Shown: positions 41,951-51,673, counted from the first letter of the stretch. The stretch is 64,000 bases of DNA from Lachnospiraceae bacterium (GCA_003979345.1 RYVZ01000001.1:141469-205468); one strand, 5' to 3'. Notes: generated by a model from the sequence alone, not told the origin. Numbers and translations are program-made.

Positions 41951-42025
41951 CGGGGTGTGGCTCAGTTTGGCTAGAGCGCTATCTTAGGGAGGTAGAGGCC
42001 GCGTGTTCGAATCACGTCACTCCGA
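41951..42025 (+). tRNA. tRNA-Pro (anticodon AGG)
   Basis: A 75-base tRNA that folds fully: acceptor CGGGGTG / CACTCCG with one G-U pair and discriminator A, D stem GCTC/GAGC, anticodon stem CTATC/GGTAG around loop TTAGGGA (positions 34-36 AGG), T arm GCGTG/CACGT with loop TTCGAAT. No CCA is encoded. A at position 34 would need deamination to inosine or unmodified wobble reading. Confidence 0.93.
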
Positions 42026-42040
42026 TTGATAAAAAGGGTA

Positions 42041-42086
42041 AAATGTCCGCAAACGGCTATATCATACCGCTCGCGGACATTTTTCT
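42041..42086. terminator. Terminator of tRNA-Pro
   Basis: ATGTCCGC / GCGGACAT stem with a 22-base loop, then TTTTCTTT on the plus strand. It also faces the end of the esterase gene on the other strand. Confidence 0.75.
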
Positions 42087-42098
42087 TTATTCTGTTTT

Positions 42099-43010
42099 TT
42101 ACAGATGCCGGCTGAAAAACGCGCATTCCTCATCATTGCAGCGCGCCGCCTCATCAAGCCGGACATTACAGTGAAAAACATGTCCGATTCGCTCATCGTC
42201 TCTGCTGCCATAGATATGGCATTCCGCCTCTACACCTGCACGCCTTAATGCCTCCGTCATGGGCTGTGCCTCTTTATACAGAAAGTCACAGTACGCACTC
42301 ATGACAAACGACGGCGGAAATTGCTTCGTCAGATACCGCTTTGTATCGGTATACCGTTCAAAATCCACAGGTTCCCCGTTCAGGTAAGCATGAAACAGAA
42401 GATCCATTTCTTCATCATCCGGCGCAGTCATCTCATATCTGCCGCAGTTTAGCGCAACAGCGCTAAGTTTCAGCTCTGGAAACCGGAAGCCGTACCGATC
42501 CTCAAACAATCGGGCAAAATCACGGTTCGTCAGCATGGCCGCAAATTGACTAAGCATCTGTGCCCCGGCGGAATCACCGACTGCAAATAGATGCTCCGTG
42601 TCAATGTGATGGTCTTTCCCGTTTTCTTTGATCCATGAAAATACGGCATTGATATCCTCGAGCGATGCCGGAAACGGATGTTCGGGCGCAAGCCGGTAAT
42701 TAAAATTCACAACCGTAAAACCACGCGCGGCAAGACTGCATAGATAAAACTGATAAACCTCCTTCGTCCCATACACCCATCCGCCGCCATGCACGGAAAC
42801 GATCGCAGGCAGCAGACCGTCCGTATCTGCAGGGTAATAGATATCCATCAGATTCCATTGCCCATATGGTCCATAGCTTACGTCATTCTCCCATGACACA
42901 TTCTGCGGTCTCGTTAATCCCGCGTCCCTGACTGCGTCACTTGCTCCAAAATCATGTCTGATCTGTTCCGCCTTTTTCAGATATTCCGGTTTGATATTAC
43001 TTTCTCCCAC
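42099..43010 (-). CDS. HSL-type esterase/lipase
   Basis: A 303-residue alpha/beta hydrolase of the hormone-sensitive-lipase group: oxyanion motif IVSVHGGGWVYGTKE, FNYRLAPEHPFPA, nucleophile LFAVGDSAGAQMLSQ (GDSAG, Ser about residue 160), and a late His in RIGHVFHCN. There is no signal peptide, so it is probably cytoplasmic and acts on acyl or acetyl esters (xylan or oligosaccharide deacetylation is possible). The start is a GTG at 43010 with AGGAGG nine bases upstream; the frame continues into the divergent promoter region without a better start. Confidence 0.85.
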   Translation of the reverse strand: MGESNIKPEYLKKAEQIRHDFGASDAVRDAGLTRPQNVSWENDVSYGPYGQWNLMDIYYPADTDGLLPAIVSVHGGGWVYGTKEVYQFYLCSLAARGFTVVNFNYRLAPEHPFPASLEDINAVFSWIKENGKDHHIDTEHLFAVGDSAGAQMLSQFAAMLTNRDFARLFEDRYGFRFPELKLSAVALNCGRYEMTAPDDEEMDLLFHAYLNGEPVDFERYTDTKRYLTKQFPPSFVMSAYCDFLYKEAQPMTEALRRAGVEAECHIYGSRDDERIGHVFHCNVRLDEAARCNDEECAFFSRHL

Positions 43011-43091
43011 GAACAGATTCCTCCTTTTTCCATTGTCTTTCCCACCCTTTTTCGCTATACTTATTTTACCAAAGTAGAAAGGATGTTGTCT

Positions 43092-44138
43092 ATGCAAAAT
43101 ATGGAACAAAAAAAGAATTTGCGGCTTTTTCGGATTATCCCGGCCCTTCTATGTACTTTTTTGTTTGTATCCGCCCTTTTTTCCCCCATGCCCGTTAACG
43201 CAAAAGAAAATGTCGTCGTTGTATTAGACCCCGGACATGGCGGTGAGTCGGAGGGTGCCGCTTATCACGGTATATTGGAAAAAGATATCGATCTCTCGGT
43301 CGCATTGATGACCGGCTACTATCTGTCCCAGTTCGAAGGCGTTACTGTCTACCTGACACGGACCGGTGATTATGAGGTTCCTCTCGAAGACCGTCCGGAG
43401 TTCGCCCGTGCCGTAAACGCCGACTTCTTTTACAGTATTCACTTTAACGCGTCAGATTCCCACGCCTTTTACGGCAGCGAAGTCTGGGTATCTGCATTTG
43501 GAGAATGCTATACTGCCGGTTACCAGTTTGCTAAGATCCTTCTTTCCGATATGAGTTCGGAATTAGGCACATACAACCGCGGTTGTAAAACACGCTTAAA
43601 TTCCAAAGGTACGGACTATTACGGCGTTATCCGCCTTTGTACTTCCTATGGGATTCCAAGCTGTATCATTGAGCACTGCCATATTGACAACCAATATGAC
43701 TTTAACAATTACATATCCCCCGAGCTGCTGCAGCAGATGGCATATCTGGATGCTGTTTCCATCGCAAAATACTTCGGTCTCTCCTCGCCTGCGCTCGGCT
43801 TGGACTTTACCGACTATACACGCGTCCCCTGTGAAACACCGGCGTGCCATAAACCGGATACCACGCCTCCTGATTATGCGGTCGTCGCTCCGGTCTCTGC
43901 TGACGCATCTGCAAGAACCGCAACCGTTGTCATCAACTCCTTAGATAGTGACAGCAGTATCAAATATTTCTCTTATTCGCTTGATCAGGGTATCACATGG
44001 TCCGAACTGATCAAATACAGCGGCGGTCCGACGATCGTCACGCTCCCTCTGCACAGCCGGGACGATACGATCACGATCGCCGCGTATAATCAGTATGATA
44101 AATGCACGATCAGCAATACGATCGATCCGATTCCGTAA
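43092..44138 (+). CDS. Secreted N-acetylmuramoyl-L-alanine amidase (Amidase_3)
   Basis: A 348-residue cell-wall amidase. A signal peptide (LRLFRIIPALLCTFLFVSALF, cleavage near VNAKE) is followed by the AmiC/CwlC-type domain: VVVLDPGHGGESEG (zinc His), YLTRTGDYEVPLEDRPEFA, FFYSIHFNASDSH (zinc His) and CIIEHCHIDNQYD (catalytic Glu). The last 80 residues form a beta-rich module (ATVVINSLDSDSSIKYFSYS) that may bind wall or carbohydrate. It cleaves the peptide stem from muramic acid. The ATG at 43092 has AAAGGA eight bases upstream; the longer frame from 42954 overlaps the esterase gene. Confidence 0.92.
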   Translation: MQNMEQKKNLRLFRIIPALLCTFLFVSALFSPMPVNAKENVVVVLDPGHGGESEGAAYHGILEKDIDLSVALMTGYYLSQFEGVTVYLTRTGDYEVPLEDRPEFARAVNADFFYSIHFNASDSHAFYGSEVWVSAFGECYTAGYQFAKILLSDMSSELGTYNRGCKTRLNSKGTDYYGVIRLCTSYGIPSCIIEHCHIDNQYDFNNYISPELLQQMAYLDAVSIAKYFGLSSPALGLDFTDYTRVPCETPACHKPDTTPPDYAVVAPVSADASARTATVVINSLDSDSSIKYFSYSLDQGITWSELIKYSGGPTIVTLPLHSRDDTITIAAYNQYDKCTISNTIDPIP

Positions 44139-44172
44139 AACGGCATCACTCTGCCCCGGACCGCTTTTTTGC

Positions 44173-45640
44173 CTACTTGATCTGTCTTTTATTTTTGTAC
44201 ATCATACGGTCTGCAACATTGATAAAATCGGGATCAGCGAGTCCGCAGTAGCCGATCGCATAGCTGATCGGTATACTGCTGGACTCATTATAAATCGTGC
44301 AATGCTTTGACAATTCACTGACAAACATTTTCGCGTCTTTCTGATAAAGGGCCGCAAATTCATCACCGCCCTGCCTGTACGCCTTTCCGTTTTCCCCCGC
44401 CGTACCGGAAAGCATGCCGGCAAATCCCTGTAGCAGCTTATCTCCGGCTGAATGCCCCGCTGTGTCGTTAACGATCTTTAAGTCGTTCAGATCGGCAATG
44501 ATATAACAGCCGCTTTCCTGTCCCGAAAGCTTCCCCAGATCGCGCTCCAGCGCATTCCGGTTATAAATGTGCGTCATATAATCAATATATGCAAACCGAC
44601 TTCCCATCTCCGTACAGAATGCGATCACGTTTCTCATACAGTCATATCTTGAGGCGGATTCTTTTCCGGTGAGCACCTTTGTCTCAATGCTCAGGCTGTC
44701 AGAACCATATTTTTCCTCAACGCTGCTTTTTACTTTGCTTAATACCAGCTGCGCCTTTTCCTCTGCCCCTGCGATCAGTGCCACGCCGTTTTCACAGACA
44801 CGATACCCATACAGACGGCAGGCTCTGATTCCCTTTTCCATATTCTGCAGTATAAGGGTATCCTGCTTCCAGTCAAAATTGTTTTCTGTTTTGCAAAAGC
44901 AAAGAACCGCAATGATGATCCGCTGTTTTTCAAAATCATGTTCTTTCAAAACGGACTCAAATGAATATAGATTAAATAATCCGGTCTTATCGTCCAGATA
45001 TTTTTCAGTATTTTCATTACTCAGGATCAGACCGAGCATGATAAGTGTGGACCCGACGGTCACTAACAGCACTTCGGGCAGGAGCATCTGCACGATGGAT
45101 ACGATCACATAGATTGGAACTGCCAGAATGATCGCCATTCTTTTTTCCTCATCCAAAATCTCCCAATAGCGTATACAATGATACAGGATCAGGAACAAAT
45201 AGATCACAAGGCTGCCATACAGGGCATATGCCTTCGGACCTAACGAATATGCCGTTTCGGTTCCCTGCACATAAGTGATCGGCAGCACCAGTATCCCCAC
45301 CGCCGAAACAATGACCGGCAGGCTTTGGCAGACTCTTACGGCCCTTGCGAATTTCCGCTTTGTTTCCAAATAGCTTCTCATGTATAAAAACAATAAATAG
45401 ACAAATCCCAAAATGGTCAGAAGATAAATGATATGAGCTGTCAGATTGATGCTCTCCTTCACCAACTCCCTGTGATTTACCGTATAGACCGTGATCAGGT
45501 CAAATAACGCATTCAGCAGCGCAGCGCCGGTAAGCACCTGAAATATTTTTGTGGACCGGAATATGGGGCTTGCGATAATAGAATCCAATCATATACAAAA
45601 TCAATAAAAGGCATGCAGCCGATGTTTTTAGCAACAGCAT
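44173..45640 (-). pseudogene. Diguanylate cyclase with a frameshift near the N terminus
   Basis: A membrane diguanylate cyclase read in two frames. The first frame starts ATG at 45640 (GGGAG upstream) and encodes MLLLKTSAACLLLILYMIGF then YYRKPHIPV; the second continues STKIFQVLTGAALLNALFD and runs to the stop at 44173. The join is at about 45570, so one base has been gained or two lost. The rest has six membrane helices, a degenerate first GGDEF-like domain and a GGDEF domain with AYRQGGDEFAALY, which makes c-di-GMP. The second frame alone could start at ATG 45588 and give a 471-residue protein that lacks the first helix. It may be an assembly error, a pseudogene or a re-started gene. Confidence 0.7.
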
Positions 45641-45749
45641 AGACACAGCACTCCCTTTCCTCTGTCTGCAGCAAAACAGCAATTAGCAATTGAAGTCATA
45701 CTGTTCCATTATATGTCGCAGCCGGTAAAAAAGCAAATCAAATATTGTC

Positions 45750-45783
45750 CGTTATATGCCGCCGTTATATGCCGCTATATGCC
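45750..45783. repeat. Short tandem repeat
   Basis: Three imperfect copies of GTTATATGCCGCC (13 bases) in a row, just before the hairpin at 45784-45830. No function is evident. Confidence 0.6.
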
Positions 45784-45830
45784 ACGGGGAGATGAGACAT
45801 GACACGTCCTGCCATATCCCATCTCCCCGT
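45784..45830 (-). terminator. Hairpin after the GH5 lipoprotein gene
   Basis: ACGGGGAGATG / CATCTCCCCGT, an 11-base perfect stem, about 40 bases after the stop codon at 45873. There is no T tract, so it may act with other factors. Confidence 0.65.
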
Positions 45831-45872
45831 AAATCAGACCTGTTTCAGAACAGACCCGCATGAAAAACCTGT

Positions 45873-47642
45873 TTATTTTCCTTCCAAATAATAGAATGTT
45901 ACTTCAATCGTCTCAACATGACCAAGCGTCTCCGCGTCAAGAAGATTCGGTGTTGCCATATTCAGGCTTCCGTCAACGGTGCGCGCTTCCGCAGGCACGG
46001 ACGTCACCCACGCATTATAAAGGTTTGCCCGCGTGCAGACTCCGTCGTCACTTGCCGTATAAGGTTTTCCCTGCATCTGGTACTTCTCTCCGTTGACTAC
46101 AATCTCCATGATATTGATCACATAACCCGGATATAATGTCTCCCCGTTTCCGATCGCAACTGCAGAGAATGCGACACTATCAGCATATCCCATCGCCGTT
46201 CCTGTAAAATCCAGACTGATCGTATAGGTGCCCGGTCCCGTGATCGTTGCATCCGTCGCGACGATTCCCTCCGTCTTGTCTTCCGGCTTATAAACATCTC
46301 CAACGCTGTACATCAGATTCCAGTCTCCGCTGTTATACATGATCCAGGCCATAGCCTCATCATCCGCAAGACCTGCTTCCGGCTCGGAGTTGGCAAGTCC
46401 CTCGTCCATCACTGTCTTTGCATTCTGACGGATATCTTCTCTGCTCATGGAAGCCTGCATCGCATAGCTGTGCTCCGTATAAAGTGCTGCCACCTCGCTG
46501 TCAATGATCGCACAGGTATTGCGGTTATACATATTATTGCAGTCCCACAATACCGGACAATACCCGTAATAATCACAATTTGCAAGAAAATTCGTCAGAT
46601 AATCGACGGTATTCTCTTTCAGATGATCCATATTCTCTATCAGTACGCCGTACTCACCGATGATCACGCCGTATCCCTGTGACGTGTATTTCTCCATCAT
46701 GGACAGTCTCTCATTCTGAAACTCATATTCCTGTGTACTGCCCCAGTCCGGAATACTCTCGTTGATACAATAACCGGACGGATCATAATAATGTACCGAT
46801 AATAGCAGCTTCGGATTGTCACGGTTCATCTCATCTTCCGGCATCACAAAGCGGTCATCGCAGGTCATCGCAATATCCGTATTATATCCGGCAACCAAAA
46901 GGAAGCGGTGCTCATTGTTCCCGCCTGTAGCACGGACGGTATCAACAAACGTCTGGTTGAGCCGGTTCACGGTCTCATAGCATTCGCTCTCCGAGAGTGC
47001 ACCCGAATCTTTCGCCACATCCGTATCGTTTAAGCGGTTTCCAAGTTCCTCATTTGCCCCCTCAAAGATCAGATGGTCGGAGTAATCACGGTAGCGCTCG
47101 GCGATCTGCGTCCACATGGATATGTACATTTCCATCGCTTTATCCCTTGTCTCCTGCGTCGCGGAGCCGAACATGCCCCACCAGCCTCCGTCCCAATGAT
47201 CATTAACAATGACATACATGTCAACAGAGAGCGCATAATTGATGATCTCCTCCACGCGGTCCAAATATGCCTCGTTGATCGTATAGTCGCCGCTCTCATA
47301 ATTCATCATATTAGTCCATGCAACAGGAACCCGAAGCGTATCGAATCCCGCTTCATGCATACCCGTGATCATCTCCTGTGTCGTCACAGGCTGTCCCCAA
47401 TAGGTTTCATAGGCAGATACTTCTGCCTCCGTTCCTAATACCACATGCCCATACGCTTCCATCGTATTTCCAAGGTTGATACCATTTCCCAACAGGTCAA
47501 CAAACTCCAGCGATGTCAGCTCTGTCCGCATCTCGCCCTTCCCCGTCTCTGATTTCCCGCTGCAGCCCGCTAGCAATCCTGCGCCGAGCAGCATGATAAC
47601 AAGCAGATAGCCGATTTTTCTTTTCCATGCATGTTTACTCAT
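45873..47642 (-). CDS. GH5 lipoprotein with C-terminal carbohydrate-binding module
   Basis: A 589-residue surface enzyme. The signal peptide ends in the lipobox LLAGCSG (Cys 27), so it is lipid-anchored outside the membrane. The GH5 barrel shows GINLGNTMEAYG, FDTLRVPVAWTNMM, VIVNDHWDGGWWG, the acid/base Glu in LIFEGANEELGNR, LSVHYYDPSGYC and the nucleophile Glu in GVIIGEYGVLI. The last 140 residues (DWNLMYSVGDVYKPEDK; PGTYTISLDF; VNGEKYQMQG) form a beta-sandwich resembling carbohydrate-binding modules of cellulases. Probably acts on beta-glucan or mannan. Single gene. Confidence 0.92.
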   Translation of the reverse strand: MSKHAWKRKIGYLLVIMLLGAGLLAGCSGKSETGKGEMRTELTSLEFVDLLGNGINLGNTMEAYGHVVLGTEAEVSAYETYWGQPVTTQEMITGMHEAGFDTLRVPVAWTNMMNYESGDYTINEAYLDRVEEIINYALSVDMYVIVNDHWDGGWWGMFGSATQETRDKAMEMYISMWTQIAERYRDYSDHLIFEGANEELGNRLNDTDVAKDSGALSESECYETVNRLNQTFVDTVRATGGNNEHRFLLVAGYNTDIAMTCDDRFVMPEDEMNRDNPKLLLSVHYYDPSGYCINESIPDWGSTQEYEFQNERLSMMEKYTSQGYGVIIGEYGVLIENMDHLKENTVDYLTNFLANCDYYGYCPVLWDCNNMYNRNTCAIIDSEVAALYTEHSYAMQASMSREDIRQNAKTVMDEGLANSEPEAGLADDEAMAWIMYNSGDWNLMYSVGDVYKPEDKTEGIVATDATITGPGTYTISLDFTGTAMGYADSVAFSAVAIGNGETLYPGYVINIMEIVVNGEKYQMQGKPYTASDDGVCTRANLYNAWVTSVPAEARTVDGSLNMATPNLLDAETLGHVETIEVTFYYLEGK

Positions 47643-47755
47643 ATCGTTTCCTCCTCATAAAACAGTCTCATATCGTTATCATAGCAGAAAACCCGCGCCG
47701 TTAAAACCGCAACTATTAGAGTTGAAATACGTCTTTTTTCGTTTCTCCCGCCCGC

Positions 47756-47784
47756 TTGAACAACCAAAATAAACATGCTAGAAT
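47756..47784 (+). promoter_or_regulatory. Promoter of the hemerythrin gene
   Basis: TTGAAC (47756-47761), 17-base spacer, TAGAAT (47779-47784), about 30 bases before the ATG at 47817. Confidence 0.75.
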
Positions 47785-47816
47785 AAGGTAATCGACATAC
47801 GACAGGAGGAAAACTT

Positions 47817-48698
47817 ATGAATGTGATTCAATGGAATGATCGTTTTAATATTGGCGTGGAAATCATTGACAAAGCTCACAGACGCCTGTTCTCCATCATT
47901 GAAAAGCTGATCTCTCTCAATGAAGATGCCGCCAAGCGGGAGCATGCCTGCCGGGAAGGCATCAAGTATTTCAAAAGTTATACGCTGAAGCATTTTGCCG
48001 AGGAGGAAGCTTATATGCAGTCCATCGGATACGGCGAATATGAGATGCACAAGCGCCTGCACGATAATTTGCGCGATAACACGCTGCCCGTTTTGGAACA
48101 TGAATTGGAAGCCCAAAATTATTCCGAAGATGCCGTCCACCATTTTTTGGGAATCTGTGTCGGCTGGCTGAACGGACATATCATGATTGAAGATTTTGCG
48201 ATCTCGGGTAAGGTTTCCACAAAATGGATCCATCAGGCTTCGGATGACGCGATTGTCTCTTTGGAAAAATCCATCCTGCAGGGTTTTGGGCAATTATATC
48301 ATACAGAGGCAGAATTGGTCAGCAAGCATTACAAGGGCGAGAACTTTTCCTGCGACAAAGCGCTCTGCTACCGACTTACCTACCTCTCCGGAGAAAAAAA
48401 GCGGATGCAGGTCTACTTCCTGTATGAGGAACAGCTCATTCTGCGTCTGCTTGGCGCAATGCTAGGCAAGCAGCTCCCGCGGATCGATCAGACCGTCGTA
48501 TACGCGATTCGGGAACTTACACAAAAATTGATCAAATGTATGAGCTGCCATTTTCTGTCAGGCGAAAACTATCAGCTCCAAAAAATTGACATGATGACCT
48601 TTGAGCAGCTCGTCAGAACATTCGACAAGGACTATCCCCCATACAGTCTTCTGTTTAATGTTGAAAAAAAGGGGTATTTCGCATTTTGCGCCAGATAG
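47817..48698 (+). CDS. Bacteriohemerythrin fused to a CheX-like domain
   Basis: A 293-residue protein. Residues 1-130 are a bacteriohemerythrin with the di-iron ligands in order: IIDKAHRRLF, YTLKHFAEEEAYM (His and Glu), YEMHKRLHDNL and LNGHIMIEDF (His, Asp). It binds oxygen at a non-haem di-iron site. Residues 165-290 form a second domain (MLGKQLPRIDQTVVYAIRELTQKLIKCM) that resembles CheX/CheC phosphatases in plan. The fusion suggests oxygen sensing coupled to a chemotaxis or signalling output (inference). Ribosome site AGGAGG six bases upstream. Confidence 0.85.
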   Translation: MNVIQWNDRFNIGVEIIDKAHRRLFSIIEKLISLNEDAAKREHACREGIKYFKSYTLKHFAEEEAYMQSIGYGEYEMHKRLHDNLRDNTLPVLEHELEAQNYSEDAVHHFLGICVGWLNGHIMIEDFAISGKVSTKWIHQASDDAIVSLEKSILQGFGQLYHTEAELVSKHYKGENFSCDKALCYRLTYLSGEKKRMQVYFLYEEQLILRLLGAMLGKQLPRIDQTVVYAIRELTQKLIKCMSCHFLSGENYQLQKIDMMTFEQLVRTFDKDYPPYSLLFNVEKKGYFAFCAR

Positions 48699-48816
48699 TC
48701 TCCTGATTTTATATTTTGCGCCGGAAAACTTCTGATCAGGGTACAATGTATCCTGCATATTTTCACATATTTTGCGGAACGATAAGCCTATCATGTGACA
48801 GGAGGTATCCCGGATT

Positions 48817-50118
48817 TTGGACCCACTATGGCAGGCAAACATAAAACGACCCACATTTCCGACCTTAAAGAGTAACATTAAAACAGACACGCTGGTCATC
48901 GGAGGCGGCATCGCCGGGCTTCTGACCGCATATTTTCTTCAGCAAAAAGGAGTCCGCTGCGTAGTGGTTGAAAAAGACCGGATCTGCGGCAGCACCACCG
49001 GAAATACGACCGCAAAGATCACATACCAGCATGGTCTGATCTATCATAAACTGCTGAAAGCATATGGCAATGAAAAGGCAGCACTCTATCTAAAAGCTAA
49101 CCGCACTGCATTTGACCGATACCGCGAGCTTTGCGCTTCTATCGACTGCAGTTATGAGACACGCAATAATTATGTGTATTCCATTGACAGCCGAAAAAAG
49201 CTTGAAGACGAAATGGACGCCCTTTCCACGATTGGGTACGCCGCAAAATTCTGCGAGACGCTGCCACTGCCGATTGACACCGTTGGCGGAGTCTGCTTTG
49301 AATCGCAGGCACAATTTCATCCTTTAGAGTTTCTTTTTTCAATTGCCCGCAGTCTGACTATTTATGAACATACCTTCGTCCGCGGACTGTCCGGTACTAC
49401 TGCGGTCACGGACGAAGGAAGTATTCAGTCCGATAGCGTGATTGTCACGACTCATTTTCCTTTTCTCAATACGCATGGAAGCTATTTTTTGAAGTTGTAT
49501 CAGCATCGTTCCTACGTCATCGCGATCGAACACGCACAGCAGGTTGACGGCATGTATGTGGACGATAGTAAGACCGGATTTTCATTTCGTAATTATAAGG
49601 ATCTGCTCTTATTGGGCGGCGGTTCGCACCGGACCGGAAAAAGAGGCGGCTGCTGGGATAAGCTGCGCGATTTTGCAAGGCAGCATTATCCGGATTCTGA
49701 AGAACGGTATTTCTGGGCCGCGCAGGATTGCATGAGCCTCGACAATATTCCGTATATTGGTCCTTATTCCAAACGCACACCCAATCTATATACCGCATCC
49801 GGATTTAACAAATGGGGCATGACCGGCGCCATGCTGTCGGCTCTGCTGCTAAGCGATATGATCTGCGGCATATCAAATGAGTTTTCCCATATGTTCAGTC
49901 CGTCAAGAAGCATACTCAAACCGCAGCTTTTTCTAAACGGGTTCGAATCCGTCACCAATCTGCTCACACCTTCCAGGAAAAGATGTCCTCATCTCGGCTG
50001 CGCCTTAAAATGGAATCCACACGAGCATTCCTGGGACTGTGCCTGCCACGGCTCGCGGTTTTCAGAGCATGGAAAGGTGCTTGATAACCCTGCAAACGGT
50101 GATCTTAAAGATCCCTGA
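48817..50118 (+). CDS. FAD-dependent oxidoreductase with C-terminal Rieske domain
   Basis: A 433-residue protein. The N-terminal dinucleotide fold TLVIGGGIAGLLTAYFLQQKG binds FAD (DAO/GlpO family). Then NTTAKITYQHGLIY, LLLLGGGSHRTGKRG and IGPYSKRTPNLYTASGFNKWGMT are typical of the group with Rieske tails. The C terminus has CPHLGCALKWN and WDCACHGSRFSEHG, the CxH...CxxH ligands of a 2Fe-2S Rieske cluster. Substrate unknown. The start is TTG 48817 with AGGAGG 11 bases upstream. It follows the hemerythrin gene by 118 bases; both fit a response to oxygen. Confidence 0.88.
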   Translation: MDPLWQANIKRPTFPTLKSNIKTDTLVIGGGIAGLLTAYFLQQKGVRCVVVEKDRICGSTTGNTTAKITYQHGLIYHKLLKAYGNEKAALYLKANRTAFDRYRELCASIDCSYETRNNYVYSIDSRKKLEDEMDALSTIGYAAKFCETLPLPIDTVGGVCFESQAQFHPLEFLFSIARSLTIYEHTFVRGLSGTTAVTDEGSIQSDSVIVTTHFPFLNTHGSYFLKLYQHRSYVIAIEHAQQVDGMYVDDSKTGFSFRNYKDLLLLGGGSHRTGKRGGCWDKLRDFARQHYPDSEERYFWAAQDCMSLDNIPYIGPYSKRTPNLYTASGFNKWGMTGAMLSALLLSDMICGISNEFSHMFSPSRSILKPQLFLNGFESVTNLLTPSRKRCPHLGCALKWNPHEHSWDCACHGSRFSEHGKVLDNPANGDLKDP

Positions 50119-50142
50119 TCTGCCGGACACACCTCCGTCCGT

Positions 50143-51546
50143 CTATGCACTCCTTTGGGATGCATGTGCAGCATAACGCTCAAATGACGCTTTCATTTTC
50201 AGATAATTCTTTGTCTGATCGGGAAGCAGCGTATGTTTCCTTTCAAAAGCAGACAGCCATTTTTTTAATAACTGTTCGCTGTCCCTTTGCACCGCGTAAC
50301 AAACCAGGGCAACAAAGGATGGTCTGTTCTGCTCTGACAGAAATTCGGAGTCAATATCTTCAATCACCTCCGAAATATCGTTTGCGATCATCTCGTACAA
50401 CTCCATATCCTGATCATCCACACATTGGTCAATACATTTTTCCACGATCTCCTTTGCCGTCACCATATGACAGGTATCCGCTGCCTTTTTGTTTTTCCTA
50501 TTTGTGTCTGCCAAATACATTAGCATGAATTGTTCGAGCATTGCCAGTTTTTCCGCCACAACCACCTTGTCTTTCGTACTGTTATTCCTTTTAATCTCAT
50601 CAAACAGAAAACCGTCCGCGTTTCTCACTGACCCTCTTAAACGTTCCTTAAACACTCTCAAAAATCGGGCAAACCGATAATCCTCTAATCCCAATTTTGT
50701 AAAGCGGTCAAACAATGTCAGAAAGATAAAAGAATCTTTTTTATCAAACAATTGCCTGAGATCCTCCGTCATGATCTTTTCCAAACGGTGCAGATGATCG
50801 GACAGTCTGTCAAACTCTTCCTCCGATGCATGTTCATTCAGATATTTACATAAGACCTTTGGCTGCTTATTCCATTTGTCAAAATGATTCATGCACATGA
50901 TCGTTTCCACAATGATCCGCTCAACAGCTCCTTTGATCCTGTCATTTTCCGAATAATCGGTACATTCAACAAAAAAACGGCTCTCCAGAATCTGATGAAT
51001 ACGTCCGGCAAATTTGTCAAGATACGTAAATGCTTTCTGATCGATATTCATCGGCACATGATTGTTGTAACGTTTGATATATCTTGAGATTTTACAGCTG
51101 TCGCAATATTCATGGATCACGGTCTCAATCTGATATTCATCGAACTTTTCTCTGAGCTCTTCCGGCAGCTTCTCATATGTCATGCCTTTGATATCACAAA
51201 TCGCATCTTCGTGTGTGATACTGCCATGCGCATCCTTCACTTTTTTCTTATATGGAATCATGGCGTTCTCAACGGACGATGTGATCTTATAATTCCCTTC
51301 TCTGAATTTGCGGAGCGCCGCCGTTCTGCAGCCCCCGTCCACGATATGCAGTTTAGAATTTTCTTCTTCACCCAGAATGATCGGCGGAATATAATCATCA
51401 GTCAGCACGGTTACAATCAGCTCATTGATCTGTTCATGGTTCCAGACAAAATTCCTCTGCACATCGGCATTATTATCAATATCACCTTTCCTGTTTTTAT
51501 TCAGATACATATCCAGCGTATACGTTTGTTTTCTTGGTCTTGCCAT
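50143..51546 (-). CDS. DUF262 family protein
   Basis: A 467-residue protein. The N-terminal 200 residues match DUF262 (ParB/sulfiredoxin-type fold, as in GmrS): YTLDMYLNKNRKGDI, NNADVQRNFVWNHEQINELI, YIPPIILGE, KLHIVDGGCRTAALRKF (the usual DGxQR is DGGCR). The rest is helical, with IEDIDSEFLSEQNRPSF near the end. GmrSD-type proteins act against modified phage DNA, but the partner HNH domain is absent here. It lies downstream of the sigma-like gene, from which a GC-rich hairpin separates it, and it has AAGGAGG upstream. Possible roles are defence or control of element DNA. Confidence 0.75.
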   Translation of the reverse strand: MARPRKQTYTLDMYLNKNRKGDIDNNADVQRNFVWNHEQINELIVTVLTDDYIPPIILGEEENSKLHIVDGGCRTAALRKFREGNYKITSSVENAMIPYKKKVKDAHGSITHEDAICDIKGMTYEKLPEELREKFDEYQIETVIHEYCDSCKISRYIKRYNNHVPMNIDQKAFTYLDKFAGRIHQILESRFFVECTDYSENDRIKGAVERIIVETIMCMNHFDKWNKQPKVLCKYLNEHASEEEFDRLSDHLHRLEKIMTEDLRQLFDKKDSFIFLTLFDRFTKLGLEDYRFARFLRVFKERLRGSVRNADGFLFDEIKRNNSTKDKVVVAEKLAMLEQFMLMYLADTNRKNKKAADTCHMVTAKEIVEKCIDQCVDDQDMELYEMIANDISEVIEDIDSEFLSEQNRPSFVALVCYAVQRDSEQLLKKWLSAFERKHTLLPDQTKNYLKMKASFERYAAHASQRSA

Positions 51547-51569
51547 TTGAATTCCTCCTTTGTAACCAG

Positions 51570-51604
51570 CCGGTCATTGCAAAACGATGCATCTGTATGA
51601 CCGG
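51570..51604. repeat. Inverted repeat between the sigma-like and DUF262 genes
   Basis: CCGGTCAT / ATGACCGG, 8-base arms with a 19-base loop, followed by a second GC-rich pairing (GGGCC...GGGCCC, to about 51637). It may attenuate or process the message between the two genes. Confidence 0.5.
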
Positions 51605-51673
51605 GCCGCGGATGAGACATTCCCGCACGGGCCCGCAGGATACCCGCAGACTGCCCGTGCTTATCCTGGTCTT

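Noticed and set aside
44669..45112. 147-residue plus-strand frame inside the diguanylate cyclase
   Set aside because: Antisense shadow, no ribosome site.
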